DNA from: Rhynchopus sp. YZ270_cl-10 | Lineage: Eukaryota; Euglenozoa; Diplonemea; Diplonemida; Diplonemidae | Reading direction: 5' to 3' | Assembly: GCA_964035575.1 (NCBI GenBank) | Contig: OZ037866.1 | Location: 744,001 to 808,000 of the forward strand | DNA: 64,000 nucleotides | Part shown: positions 18,885-31,700 of the stretch, piece by piece | Numbering within the stretch: position 1 is the stretch's first letter | Layout: every line of letters begins with the position of its first letter | Translations under genes and position numbers: made by a program | The notes under the pieces: model-generated | The model's database searches: none | What the model was told of the DNA's origin: nothing | The model's input: the letters and a program-made list of their open reading frames with translations, nothing else

Positions 18885-19290
18885 TGTGTACTGTGTACTG
18901 TGTACTGTGTACTGTGTACTGTGTACTGTGTACTGTGTACTGTGTACTGTGTACTGTGTACTGTGTACTGTGTACTGTGTACTGTGTACTGTGTACTGTG
19001 TACTGTGTACTGTGTACTGTGTACTGTGTACTGTGTACTGTGTACTGTGTACTGTGTACTGTGTACTGTGTACTGTGTACTGTGTACTGTGTACTGTGTA
19101 CTGTGTACTGTGTACTGTGTACTGTGTACTGTGTACTGTGTACTGTGTACTGTGTACTGTGTACTGTGTACTGTGTACTGTGTACTGTGTACTGTGTACT
19201 GTGTACTGTGTACTGTGTACTGTGTACTGTGTACTGTGTACTGTGTACTGTGTACTGTGTACTGTGTACTGTGTACTGTGTACTGTGTAC
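18885..19290. repeat. 7-bp satellite TGTGTAC, about 58 copies (second block)
   Basis: Same unit, phase and right-hand junction (TGTGTACGAAGG) as the array at 15326-15765. Confidence 0.97.
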
Positions 19291-19544
19291 GAAGGAAGAG
19301 GTCAACGCCCTACGTTGGCGCTGTGTGAACTCCTCGCGCAGCTCCTTGTCCTGCAAGCAGAACGCTCGGATCCTGTCCTGCGTCCGCCTGTTGCTGGCCA
19401 GCGTCACCACGCAATCAAAGTGTTCCTTCGTTACAGAATCGTACGTCGCATTGCTGCTGATGTGACAGGTGAGCTACTGGCCACTTACCGTCCCCACGTA
19501 GGCTTTTTGTGTCCCACACTTCATACACAACGACCTTGTCATGT
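19291..19544. repeat. Unique spacer between satellites, copy 2
   Basis: Homologous to 15766-16005. On the minus strand a frame runs ASNRRTQDRIRAFCLQDKEL and onwards into the 7-bp array, and GGTAAGT...CATCAG resembles a tiny intron further upstream on that strand. No start or full gene can be shown. Confidence 0.75.
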
Positions 19545-20704
19545 GCTATGGTACTATGGTACTATGGTACTATGGTACTATGGTACTATGGTACTATGGT
19601 ACTATGGTACTATGGTACTATGGTACTATGGTACTATGGTACTATGGTACTATGGTACTATGGTACTATGGTACTATGGTACTATGGTACTATGGTACTA
19701 TGGTACTATGGTACTATGGTACTATGGTACTATGGTACTATGGTACTATGGTACTATGGTACTATGGTACTATGGTACTATGGTACTATGGTACTATGGT
19801 ACTATGGTACTATGGTACTATGGTACTATGGTACTATGGTACTATGGTACTATGGTACTATGGTACTATGGTACTATGGTACTATGGTACTATGGTACTA
19901 TGGTACTATGGTACTATGGTACTATGGTACTATGGTACTATGGTACTATGGTACTATGGTACTATGGTACTATGGTACTATGGTACTATGGTACTATGGT
20001 ACTATGGTACTATGGTACTATGGTACTATGGTACTATGGTACTATGGTACTATGGTACTATGGTACTATGGTACTATGGTACTATGGTACTATGGTACTA
20101 TGGTACTATGGTACTATGGTACTATGGTACTATGGTACTATGGTACTATGGTACTATGGTACTATGGTACTATGGTACTATGGTACTATGGTACTATGGT
20201 ACTATGGTACTATGGTACTATGGTACTATGGTACTATGGTACTATGGTACTATGGTACTATGGTACTATGGTACTATGGTACTATGGTACTATGGTACTA
20301 TGGTACTATGGTACTATGGTACTATGGTACTATGGTACTATGGTACTATGGTACTATGGTACTATGGTACTATGGTACTATGGTACTATGGTACTATGGT
20401 ACTATGGTACTATGGTACTATGGTACTATGGTACTATGGTACTATGGTACTATGGTACTATGGTACTATGGTACTATGGTACTATGGTACTATGGTACTA
20501 TGGTACTATGGTACTATGGTACTATGGTACTATGGTACTATGGTACTATGGTACTATGGTACTATGGTACTATGGTACTATGGTACTATGGTACTATGGT
20601 ACTATGGTACTATGGTACTATGGTACTATGGTACTATGGTACTATGGTACTATGGTACTATGGTACTATGGTACTATGGTACTATGGTACTATGGTACTA
20701 TGGG
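19545..20704. repeat. 8-bp satellite GGTACTAT, about 145 copies (second block)
   Basis: Homogeneous array nearly twice as long as its counterpart at 16006-16606. Equal junction sequence on the left, different DNA on the right (GGGGTGGATGC). Confidence 0.97.
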
Positions 20705-21756
20705 GTGGATGCTTCAATGCAACACTAAACTTTGATACAAAGAGACACAAGTAACTTTTCCTCCCAACATGTGCGCACGGATTCCACCCTCCCCCTCCCA
20801 GCCCTAGTGGTGCAACCCCGTGAAACAACCACTGATTAAAATAAAGTGAAATCGTGTTGACATGCCTTTCTCTAAATGCGTCCCCGTCCCCAGATTCGGG
20901 CGAACTCGATTTTTTCCCCGCATTTTTTTCTCGCCTTCTCCACTGCGTTTGGTGTCCACAGCGGCTCAGAGGGGCCCGAAAAAAATACTTTGTGTGGATG
21001 AGACAGTGGCGACATCGACCTCGCTCTCGTCTCCGTGAGAGGGTTACGGAGGTCAACTCGCACCCGTTATGATCGGGGGTGTCGATATTGTCTAAAATCC
21101 CATCCACCCATCACCCATATGACCCAGATTGTGTTCAATTGAGTCGAATTTCCAAGGTGCTTCCCAATTTTGTCAGGGAGGCGCGCGCAAAGCGCAAAAA
21201 CCCGGAGAAAGGGCATACAAATCACACAAAAAAAGACGCGAAAAGGGCGGGAAAAAAGCCGGTCCCCAGTCGAAAAACCCCGGAAAATAGGATCGTCATG
21301 GTTGAAGTCTGTCGTGTTGTCATCGTGCGTCATCGACGAGACAAGCTGAGGAAGGTGCAGGGTGATTGGCTGCGAAACCCCCCAATTGCCCCCTTAAAAA
21401 ATGCACCAGAGCGATGACGCACGATAACGCACGATGACGCACGATGACACACGATTTAGCACGATAACTGAGCCTGAAAACGCTGCATATATCTCTCTCT
21501 TTTCTCTTATTTTCTTATGTTTTGGTTTGGTTTGGTTCCTTTTTTTTTTTTTTCTCTCGAAATTGACACTGTGGTTGACCACCTTGTGATCAACCACAGA
21601 CAATTTCTTTTTAAAGTAGCGAAGATACGTGCAAAATGTCATTAACCCCCTTCCCCCTCTTTTCCATTTGCACCAAAACACCTTCGCGCCCCCCCCCGCC
21701 CCCCGCCCCCCGCCCCGACCCTTCCTCGATTATTTTATTTTCTTTTTCTTCCCTTT

Positions 21757-21792
21757 CTTAAGCATGAGAGGCTTAGGGTCATCTTATAACCT
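21757..21792. repeat. Type A hairpin repeat
   Basis: CTTAAGCATGAGAGGCTTAG with GGTCATCTTATAACC following. Confidence 0.6.
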
Positions 21793-22020
21793 TTTCTTCG
21801 TTCTCTGATGGGTGATCGAGGTATACTCATCTTCAGGCTTTTTCTCTTTTTCTTCTTTTTCTTCCACCGGATTTTTTCTTCAAAAAGAGAGAGACAACGT
21901 CTGGTGGACAAAAACACCATCTTTTGATTGAAAATATTATCTTAATCATTTCCACCGTACGCATTCAGCATATTGCTGATGGACAAAACCCCCTTCTTGT
22001 CTTTGACGATTTGTGATCAA

Positions 22021-22050
22021 GGTGACTAAGCATGAGAGGCTTATCATAAA
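22021..22050. repeat. Type A hairpin repeat
   Basis: GGTGACTAAGCATGAGAGGC and TTATCATAAA; a shorter right arm than the consensus. Confidence 0.55.
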
Positions 22051-22642
22051 TTTTTCTCTTTTCTAAGACGAGACGAAGTGTACTCCTTCTATTTGCTCAA
22101 TTTTAAGGATCCTGTGAAGAAAAACCGTGGCTATTATCTAGTGATACTAGTCTATAATCAAACAAAATCTTTTCTAAGACGAGACGTGTTTGAAGGGTCC
22201 TTTGTGTGCTTTATCAAAGGGAAAGTATATGAAATTGATCTCTTTTTAGAACTTTAAATAATCTCAAAAATCATTGTTTTTATTCATCCTTCAATTATTT
22301 TCCACGACTAAACCCCTCTACTCCTGCCAATAGGTTCCGGGTGTGTGTCGGTGTATGCATTCTGTAGAAGGAACCATGCTGCACCTCTCCCCCTCCACCC
22401 CCCTTTCATGTCGGTGAAGTAAATGATTTGACTTGTGGTTTTTATGTGTGGTTTTCGCTGTTGGATTACAACCATTGTGAAAACCACAAAAATTAGATAC
22501 CAGGTTAAGGTCATTTACTTAACCGTCGTGCTCCAAACTTCAAATTTCAACTTCCTCACATCCCCCATTTCATTGTGTTAAGATGCGGCCACGTCTTACA
22601 CTGACACCCCCACCCCCCCCGCACGGTTTGTCTGTTATTGTG

Positions 22643-22690
22643 AGGTACACTGCCACGAGAAGGTGTTGTATCTTTTCAAGTCAAATTTTG
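22643..22690. repeat. Type D hairpin repeat
   Basis: GAGGTACACTGCCACGAGAA, GGTGTTGTATC, then TTTTCAAGTCAAATTTTG. Confidence 0.6.
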
Positions 22691-23336
22691 TTTTTTGTTT
22701 TTCTTTTTCTCCAGTGGGCACCCGTATTCCCTTTGCTTTTTTTAGTTTCGTATTTTCGTATGTTTGCATATTTCCTTTGCCTCCCTCAAACCCCCTTTCC
22801 CAATGCAGATTTTTTTTGGTTTTTTTTTCATTTTTCAAAACAACCCCCCAGCTTGGTCTCCATATTAAGCTAACCTCTCCCCCAGTTCTTTTCTTTTCTT
22901 TCTTTTTCATAAGCATAGAATCAATGCGATATTCGAGAGCCGTTTTCCTCAAATGGTTTTTGCTGTCGGATGGTGTATGTGTGTTATCCGTGTCTACCAG
23001 CGCCTGCGTCTGCCGTATCCGGTTGAAGCGTCCCCACTCTCTTGTATAGGTCCATCTCGAGAGACATTTCTCTAGGTGACCAAACACAAGGAGGTGTAGA
23101 CAAAATCATCATGACGTGTGTGCACGGGAGACACATTCATTTTTTTTTTTTAAAGTTGATGCTCCTGAAATAAAAAATACCAAGTACGCAACAACTACGC
23201 ACTAAGTACGCAACAGGTACGCAATATAGGGTATTCCTGTATTTTTTTTTTTTTTCCCCGTGCACAAAGTGCGCAACAAGTACGCAAAATGGGGTTTTTA
23301 GGAGCACCAAAAGTGTTTTCTTTTTTTTTTGTTCTT

Positions 23337-23397
23337 TCATCCGGGGCTGGCTGGCATCGTACAGTGGGTCAGTCGGAGGTGCCTGCATCAAACTACC
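23337..23397. repeat. Type C repeat
   Basis: TCATCCGG, GGCTGGCATCGTAC, GGGTCAGTCGGAGGTGCCTG and CATCAAACTACC. Confidence 0.65.
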
Positions 23398-23589
23398 ATT
23401 TTTTTTTTTTTTTTAAAGCCTCGACGGCTTTGCACTTTATATCTTCCCCTTTCAAGAACGGCGTGTCCTAAGGTGCGTCCGTTCATTAAAAAAAGCGCTT
23501 CGAATAGGTACTGTCTCCAGTCCGAGGCAGTGACAGGGTATAGTGCAGGCACAAAACCCAACACAAGGCCATCGGTTCTTTTCTTTTGC

Positions 23590-23640
23590 AGTGCCTGCGT
23601 CTGCTGATACGGTGAGGTGTTTGCACTTTTCAACTTCTTT
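23590..23640. repeat. Type B hairpin repeat
   Basis: CAGTGCCTGCGTCTGCTGAT, ACGGTGAGGTGTTTGCAC, then TTTTCAACTTCTTTC. The inner stem is remodelled compared with 12924. Confidence 0.55.
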
Positions 23641-24118
23641 CTTTCCTTTTTTCTTTTAAAATCCGGGGTTCAGTCATCTCTTGGAGACTCATTTTAGTGG
23701 GAGGGGGGTAAGGGTTAGTTAACAGAACGAAAGAAACCGTGTAACACTTCCTTGGTGTTTTACACTATGCCAAGGCTTCAAAGAGAAAATGGAAAGACGT
23801 TAAGGAAAAATGGAGCTAACTAGGGACCTCGCTATTCCCCGTCATGAAAAAGAAAGAAAAAAAATCAGAAAAAAAAGGGAGTGATCGTCTTTCGACTTTA
23901 GGACTTAAAAAGTCTTTGAGCAGAAGACAGCAACCAAGGCTTCAAAATACCCGCCCCGATTTCCCGCGGCGGTATTTTCTTGAGGATACTTAGCAACGAC
24001 AGCGCTGCATGTTACCATTTTCAAGAAATGGTGTGAAATGTTGCAGAGTTGTACGGCGCGCATGTGTCAAGTCTCCGTCACACTCCTTAGGGATTTAACG
24101 TAGCCAGTTTTGTTTATA

Positions 24119-27100
24119 CAGGGCTTCCCACAGGGGGGACCAGGGGGGACCAGTGGTCCCCCTGGGAGAAAAAAAAAAAAATAAGGGGGGACCAGGGGGG
24201 ACCAGCCTGCCCTTGAGTGTTCCGAGGCTGCCTGTTAGGAATTTTCCACATTTTTTTTAATTTTCCCTACCCTCCCGTCCCCGCGCATCCAAATACAGGC
24301 AACTAACAGGGGGAAAAAAAAGATGGCACCAAAAAAGTCCACCGGACCAAGACAGGTTTCCATAATGGAATTTGCAAAGCGACCGGCGGAGTCCCAGATA
24401 TCGTCTCAGGCCCCGAAGAGGCAGAAAATAACGGTTGCAAAGAACCACGAGTATGCCACATGGGACGTGGTCGCAGCCCGTGAGCAGGCCGCGGTGAGGA
24501 AGGTTGTGCTGGACGAAAACGCAACTGCTGAAGATATTGTTCAAGAAATAAAAAAACACGACTTCAACCGCTACTACAACACGTGGACTGGGGAAGAGAC
24601 TAAGGTTCAAGTGGCACTTCGTGGAATGTCGTGGAAGATCTCGGGGATGGGCTACGAGAAGAAGGACGCAGTGATCCAGCGAGTAAAGGAAAGAGACGAG
24701 AACGATCGCAGGGCAAGGGAAACACCCCCACCTGAACCTCTTCCGGAAGTGACGGCAGCCTTGTCGAATACCAACGTCCCCCCTTCATCAGCTCCTCCTT
24801 CTTCGAAGGCTGCACCGAAACCGGCCGCAAAAAAGTACCACACCGTTCTCACTCCGAAGGCAAAATCCCGTCAGCAGGGGGGTACGAAGGATGCGGACTT
24901 GTGGGTGCTGGACAACCAGGAGGAACCGGAGGGGGGAGCCGACTGGAAGTTCGAAATCCCCTACCCCCACATTCCAAGAAAGAAGCCTCAGAAGAACTGC
25001 GAAGAGAAAAAAAAGGGTGTGGAGCCCGAGGCAGATGACAGAGACGTGTGCGACGGAGTGGTGTCATTCCTAGCAGGGAACCCCTTGGAGTGCGAAGATG
25101 TTGCGGTCGTCGACGAGGATGGCAACGTAAAGGACAACAACGAGAACAACACCAACACCAACGAGGACGAGGACGACGACGACGAGGATGACGACGAGGA
25201 GGATGACAACAACGAGAACGAGAACGACATGGCAGACAGCGAGAGCTCAGAAGAACCCACGGAATACAACACCCCCAATAAGTTGGCATTCTCTGAGCAG
25301 CAAAGGTTCCTGAACGCCGCTGATAAGTACGAGTGGGTCTTCGCATCAAAGAGAGGGTACTGGTGCAGGTTGTGCAAGAAGCATCTTGCGCTGGCTATCA
25401 GCGCGAAGCGTCCTGATGCAGATGGCTCGTTTTTCGAGTCAATTCGAATTGTTCGATTGTTGGTGTTGGGTTCGATGGAACCAACACGATGTCGGGTGGG
25501 TTTTCTGGTGTGCAGACGAGGTTTAAGTATTTTCAAAATATTTATATTATCTACGTCTGGTGCAGAAACCACCAGCTGAACCTCTCTCTGCAGTGGGCTG
25601 GGCAGAGCCATGTTGACGTGATGAGTGCGATCAACAGCCAGCGCGACATCTACTGGTACGTTCGCAGTTCCGGTGAACGAGTCTTGGCCGTGTCCAACGC
25701 CTGCAACCAGCTCAAGCAGGTAGTGGAGTGGCTGAACCTGCCAGACCTGCAGCTGGAGAAGGGGGCCGACACCCGTTGGCTCACCAACGAGAAAGGGTGC
25801 ACGACGCTGCTGAACACCCTCCCCTCCATCCACCACGCCCTCAGCCAGATCCACCAGCAGGACGGCGATGCCATCACCAGGGGACTGTTGGAAACGCTGG
25901 AGTCGCCGAGGTTCGTTGCGGCAAACTTCCTCCTCGCCAGCGTCTTCATCGTGATGAAGCCGCTGAACCTGAAGTTGCAAGAATCTTGTGCTGGATTGGT
26001 CATGATTCCTGACCTGCTGAAGTCCACACAGGAATCACTCGAGCGACTCGCGGAAGGTGTGGAGAACGGTGCAGAGTACAAGTATCTTCAATGGACTACG
26101 TACTACAACACTGTTGTGGCTCGCTTGTCGGGGAAGAAGGTCTGTCCGGAAGCTTTTCTTCGGTTTCACGAAACCACCACTAGAAGCTACGTGAAAGATC
26201 TAATCGCACAGCTTACCGCAAGGTTTTGTGATTCCGCAATATTCACAAACATCGCAGTACTGGATCCGCAGCGAGACTTCGGTGACAAGCCCGATGAAGA
26301 CGAAGCCTTAATACACAACCTTACTCACTTCTTCTGCACCAAGCGGTCCCAGAAACTAGATGGTTATCCGGAAACGAAGAGCTACGACCCCCCTTACAAC
26401 GATCATGACAAGCAAACAATACGGTTCCAGCTTACCTTGCTCCTCACAAAAATAAGGCAACAGCGGGAAGCAAGCGCGAACCCTGCGAAGTACACGTTCT
26501 CAGATGCTGTGCGTTATGCAGTTGCGTGCCATTCGTTGACGTTGCCCAAAGCAGTTGATTTCCTTCTTCGTGTCGCATGCTTGCCTGGTAGTACGGCTGT
26601 GGTGGAGCGTGCATTTTCAGTTTTGAAACTGGTACTGACGCGTCTCAGGGCCAGCATGCTGATCACGACGTTAGATGCCCTCATGAGGATAAAAATTGAG
26701 GGACCTCAGGTGCCTTCTCTTCCGTTTTTGAACAGCGTTGTCGATCGATTCATCAAAGCGGCACCAAAGACAGGAAGACGCCGCGATTTTGGTACTGTAG
26801 CATGAGAGAATTTTATTGTATGGATCAGTTTTATGTGTGCAGCCTTTGACCCTTTTCGTGTGTCGTCATCGAGCTATGTTGCATTGCGGTTCCCCCACCC
26901 CACCCCATCAGTGTAAACAAAATTGAGAAAAGGATCCCCCCCCGTTCACTACTTTCTTCAGAGCAGGAAACTGCTTTTTCTTTTTACCTTTCTTTTTTCC
27001 AGCGTTTTTGGCGACATAGTGCCTGAAAAAGACCAGAAACTAAGTTTCAGCTTCAATTTTTTGCAAATAACCCCCCGCTACGTTCTTCAGAGAAGTAGTC

Positions 27101-27260
27101 AGTGGGAGCGTCCGTAGTGCGTAAAGGCGCGTAACGTAACGTAGAGTCAGCGTTAATGCTACATACCACACACAACAAGGCGCGAAAAAAAAAAATTTTT
27201 CACCTTTTTTTGGCTGGTCCCCCTGGGAGGCCAAAACCCCAGATCCTGCGGGAAGCCCTG
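24119..27260 (+). mobile_element. hAT-superfamily DNA transposon, 3.1 kb
   Basis: The left end CAGGGCTTCCCACAGG and right end CCTGCGGGAAGCCCTG are inverted repeats with one mismatch. The motif GGTCCCCCTGGGAG lies inside both ends. Flanking 8-mers TGTTTATA (24111-24118) and AAATTATA (27261-27268) agree at five positions, as for an aged 8-bp target duplication. It encodes a hAT-type transposase on the + strand. Confidence 0.87.
24323..26805 (+). pseudogene. hAT transposase, internally deleted and frame-disrupted
   Basis: Two overlapping frames, 24323-25579 and 25489-26805. The first has a Pro/Ser-rich then very acidic N-terminus and a zinc-finger-like WCRLCKKH near residue 350. The second starts inside the RNase H-like core (FDGTNTMSGGFSGVQ, then WCRNHQLNLSL) and ends with the hAT dimerisation region (GSTAVVERAFSVLKL, TLDALMRIK). 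In relatives of the TTF-finger/DUF4371 hAT type about 200 residues, with the first catalytic acid, separate the finger from the DG-N-MSG block. Here only about 30 remain and the frame changes between 25430 and 25480. The element therefore looks unable to make a working transposase. Confidence 0.85.
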
Positions 27261-28015
27261 AAATTATAGGACAAAAAAAAAAGGCGATTTTGATCAAAAA
27301 TCCCCAATTCTCTAAAAAAAAAATACCCCGTTTCCCCCCCTTTTTTATTGTAATCGTTTTGCGCATTTATTATTGGCGTTCGTTTTATTTGTTAAAACCT
27401 TTTGCTTCAGTATTTTGTTTTTATTGTTCGAAAGGTGTTTGCATCTTTTTTTGTGTTTTTTTCTCCTTCGATTTGCTCTCGTTTTAATGATTCTCGTGGC
27501 TGCTATCTAGTCGCCACGACATAGTAGTCTTTAATCAAACAATTTTTTTTGTGTTCATTTTTTTTTTGCGTTTGCATCCGTTCTTTTTTGTGATACACAT
27601 CCCCCCTCGCCTGCGGGGGGGGGGAACCGTTTTTACTGCTCCTTTTTTTTCGTCTTCGCCTAATCGATGATTGCTACATGAGGTGTTTTGTTCGCTTTGA
27701 TTATACAATAGTATAGTCGTCTGTGGGCACAAAAAGCCGGTCTTTTTTGATGACTCTTCTCGAACACCTCATAGTTGCATTTTATCTCTGATATGTCCCG
27801 CACGAAAGAACCCGAAAAGGTTTCCTTGTAGAGGTGTGTTTCATGAGAGGCATAATCAATTATTCAATTTTTCTTTTTTTAATAGGTTTTGTGTGCAAGG
27901 CTCGGGTTGTGCCATATATGTTATCTTCCTGTCAATAACCAAGCATTTTGTGTGTTTTTGTTGGAGATTTTCAGGATAGCCATAGCCCTGTGGTGTTATA
28001 ACACCAAAAAAAAAT

Positions 28016-28144
28016 AGTACAGACCCCTAGGTTCCCCAAGCGGGTCCTTAGGCGATTTGTCGACACAACAAAAAAATTATAGCGGCTACCAAACTATAGT
28101 GGAGCACACTCTAGGGTGGTTACACTAATACAACCAAGTTTTCA
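28016..28144. repeat. Composite E-F hairpin repeat
   Basis: E: AGTACAGACCCCTAGG and a hairpin, then GCGATTTGTCGACACAACA. F: ATAGTGGAGCACACTCTAGG, GTGGTTACACTAATACAACC, AAGTTTTC and a poly(A) run. Confidence 0.7.
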
Positions 28145-28366
28145 AAAAAAAAAAAAAATTCATCTCCTGTCTCTCCTGCAGCAGCCTACTACCCACTCTC
28201 CCAACGCTTTCCTGCCCTCTTTTGCTCCCTTCTATTTTTTTTATTTACCCCGACATATTTTTCCCTTTCCATTTTTCCTCTCTCACCTACACAAACACTT
28301 CTTTCACTTTTGAGAATACCACTTTCAAAAAGAATAGCCCCCCCTCCCCCCTCCCCTTTCTTCTTT

Positions 28367-28475
28367 AGATGCAAACCGCGAAATGGATGGAGGACTGCAT
28401 TGGGGGTGCACCCTCCCGGTCATTTGTACCAAGATACACTGTTCACGAACGGGGCTGTTGTATTTCACTTCAGTG
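28367..28475. repeat. Extended type D repeat
   Basis: Aligns over about 105 bp with 11150-11262; the core is AGATACACTGTTCACGAACG and GGGCTGTTGTATTTCAC. Confidence 0.75.
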
Positions 28476-28750
28476 GTGCTGTCGGAAGTCGGTCAACGAT
28501 TTGTCGACGACCTGTCAATATCAGGGTGTCTAGATCCCTGTGTCAGCGACCTGTTAATATCTGCCCCTCTCGGAGCACGATTCAACCCCCTTTTTTTTTT
28601 ATATTTGGAGACGACGCTGGTGGAAAACTCCATCTTTCGATTGAAAATAATATCTTAATCATTTTTTTACCTCTTTCTATTCCACTAACACCTCTATCAC
28701 CAACAACCCCCTTCCCCAGAAAGAAGAAAAAAAGCCTTTTTACTTAAGGT

Positions 28751-31700
28751 ATGGCGGAGACGGGAGAGGTTCCTCAGAAGGAGATGGAGCTGTGGGATCC
28801 GGACCGTGACGAGACGTTGGAGGTCGGAGACGAGCAGGATGAGGAAGGGGGGTCGATACACCAGAGGGACCTGGCAAGCAGTATAATGTCCGCACCGCCT
28901 GCGTCTGGCATTAAGAAGGCGCTTTCGGTACATTCTGCTATGGGCATTTTGTGTGTAATGTGCATTATCATATCATCTTGCACCACAGAGATTCTGCAGA
29001 CCGTCGCCTGCGACGAAGGTCTTTCTGATACCCGCGATACAATGGACAAGGCGTTGGACGCCATGGTGAATACATCCCACAACTCGCTCGGTTCTGTTTC
29101 CTCACAGCTCATGGGCTATGCTGCGTCCGGTGTAGGGGGCATGCTGCACCGTCATATGTCCGTTGCAAACCAAGAAATCGTACGTCTCTCAGCAATCGCC
29201 TACAAATATAAAGGCGACCCGGAGTCAGTAGCATTCATTGACGCTGTGCAGGCCAGCATTTGGCAGCAGTCTGCAACGATGCTCCCGGACAACCCTGTCG
29301 GGGGAGGTATATCCCTCTTTACTGGAGACTATGGAATCGGGATGTACGCAAATGAGGACTCTGGATACACAAACACCTCAGCCGTATGGGATGGGGAGAA
29401 GGTCATATACTCCTTTTACATTACCCCTTCAAGGAAAATAGCTGCGCCAGTTGAACCGCATACAGGGATATCTCTGTTGGACTCTCCATACGCGGTTCCT
29501 TTGTTGTTGGATATGAACGAACTGCCTGGGGTGGCGACAGCGAGGTCACCAGGGTTTATGGAGTTTGGCGAACAGAAATATACTCAAATCCAGCCGATCG
29601 GAGACTTTATTGGGTACACCTATGTGGCAAAGCTTCTGCACTCCTCTGGCAAGCAGGTTGACGCTTCGGTGTACATCAGCCTCGGCGACATCGGGAACTA
29701 CCTCAACACGATGCTGGGCGACACTGCAAACACCACCGCACGGACCCGGGTCTTCTGCACCGTCCGCACCTCATGGCTTTACAACGCAACGCTACGTATT
29801 GCGCCTAACACACCCAACCTTGAGGACCTCAACCAAGTCAACATGCTTACCGGTGTCAGCCAGGGGACTTCTACAGAAGAATACACTGGGATCGATGCTC
29901 TGACAGGGTATACGCGGACACTTCGCAGGCCATTGTACGATGTAAACGCAACTGACTATATTATTCGTGGTGTTGCAAGAGATATTGCAGGGGATTATGC
30001 AGGAGTGGTCGCAGCAGGTACACGGTTTGTGACACTGCAGAATGACGACGGCGTTGAAGAGACGTTTGTCGCAGCAGCTTCGCATATGAACATGCAGGGG
30101 ATAGGGTTGGATTGGTGGATCAGCACGGTGGTGGATGCGGATAGTATCTACGGGGACGTGCTGGCGGAGGAGATTAAGCTGCGGAAAAATATTGAGCTGG
30201 AAAAGGGGAGGGTAGAGGACGACTACGCGGCGCAGCAGACCATAACGAAGATTGTGACCGCAGCAGTCGGCATTGTGCTTGTGGTGATCAGTCTCTTCCT
30301 CAGCTACAAGATCCTGCGCCCCATCAAAACTATGCAACAAAACATGTCGTTCGTCGCCAACATGGAGCTCGAAAGCGCGGAACTGAAATACACTTCCCAC
30401 CTCTACGAGCTGCGCCTCATGCAAAGAGACTTCCGCAAGATGGTTGAAAACCTCCTAGAGTTCCGTGCCTACGTCCCAATAAGCGTCCTCGAAAGCAACG
30501 GCTACAGCGGCGAAGGTGGTAAAGTCGTCGCCACACCCCCAACCGGCAACGTTGCGATTGTGTTCACAGACATCAAAGGGTCGACTGCTCTGTGGAAGAG
30601 TTCTGCTGGAGACATGAACGCTGCAATGGAAATCCACAACGAAGTCATGCGGGATGCCTGCGAAGAGTTCAGCGGATACGAGGTGAAAACAATCGGGGAC
30701 GCCTTCATGGTCTCCTTCCCATGCCAATTCGCAGCCGCAAAGTTTGCCCTCACCGTGCAAACGAATCTGGCAAAGAAGAAGTGGCCAAAAGGACTCGAAC
30801 TGCCCGAGGCTGGTCTTGTGGTCAGAATCGGCATCAACTATGGATCAACCATCGCAGAGGAGAACCCTGTGACCGGAAGGGTGGACTACCGTGGGTCCAC
30901 AGTGAACCTTGCGTCGCGTGTGGAGGCGAAGGCGAAGGGGGGGACGATCTGCATCACGTCTGATATGTACGCTGCGATCAAACCTGACATGGAAGGGCTT
31001 GGGGGGCCTGCAGTCACGGACCATGGCCTGCATGACATCAAGGGTCTTGGGAATGGACATCAGCTGTACTTGATGGTGGCTGCTCCACTGAAGCGTAGGT
31101 TCAAGGACAGCGAGACTGACACTGAGATCCGCAAAGGAGAGGGTGTCACGCTGGACGTGAACGCAGATACGTTGTTCACACCTGACACGGGTCCGTCCCA
31201 GAGGAAGTCCGGCAGTGCTGCTTCAAAGAGCAGCGCGCTGAGCAAGAACAGCAAGCAGAAGCGCAAGGAGAAGGACGACAAGGCAAAACGCACAGCACTC
31301 CACGTCCAACGCTCCTCCGCAACCGTTGCTGTGTGCAGGCTGGTATGTGTCTTGCCTCACGCACCCTTTTTTAACCCTTTACAGAGCGCAGACAGATCCC
31401 CTCTAATTTTTTTTTTTTTTGATAAAACAACTTGGTTGTCAATACTAAAAAGATTGGAGAGCAGCGCTGCAAAAACGGATTGAAAAAGACAGATTGCTTG
31501 TTCTTTGACTCAATTAACCACAGCAACCTTACTTCAGTTTAACACATTTTTCACCTTTTTGTTTTCCGGCTTTGGGCGCACAAACAAAAGACCCGATCTT
31601 TTTTTATGATTTGAAGTGGCACTAACGTGCCTCCGGTCCGTAAAGGGTTAAAAATAATTGTTCCTCAAAACAACGAGGTTCACACCTTCACACCACTACA

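Larger units (their letters stand above)
20705..24118. other. Intergenic DNA between satellite block and hAT element
   Basis: No gene recognised. Short hairpin repeats of types A (21757, 22021), D (22643), C (23337) and B (23590) are present. Also seen are GCACGATGAC units (21415-21470), a block of GTACGCAA motifs (23185-23290) and long T runs. Confidence 0.6.
27261..28750. other. Intergenic DNA before cyclase 2
   Basis: No gene seen. T- and A-rich, with a G-run near 27618, a composite E-F repeat (28016-28144) and an extended type D repeat followed by an M-like block (28367-28560). The last 120 bp before the cyclase ATG are C/T-rich and contain CTTCCCCAG, a possible splice acceptor for a 5' UTR intron or leader. 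Confidence 0.55.

Noticed and set aside
15160-20754. Very long reading frames across the TGTGTAC and GGTACTAT arrays
   Set aside because: The units lack stop codons in the relevant frames, so any length of array stays open; proteins of YCVLCTV or LWYYGTMV type have no complexity and no start context.
24988-25980. Long minus-strand frame opposite the hAT transposase
   Set aside because: It is the shadow of the acidic GAC/GAG-rich stretch; it gives poly-Ser and no domain, while the + strand shows clear hAT motifs.
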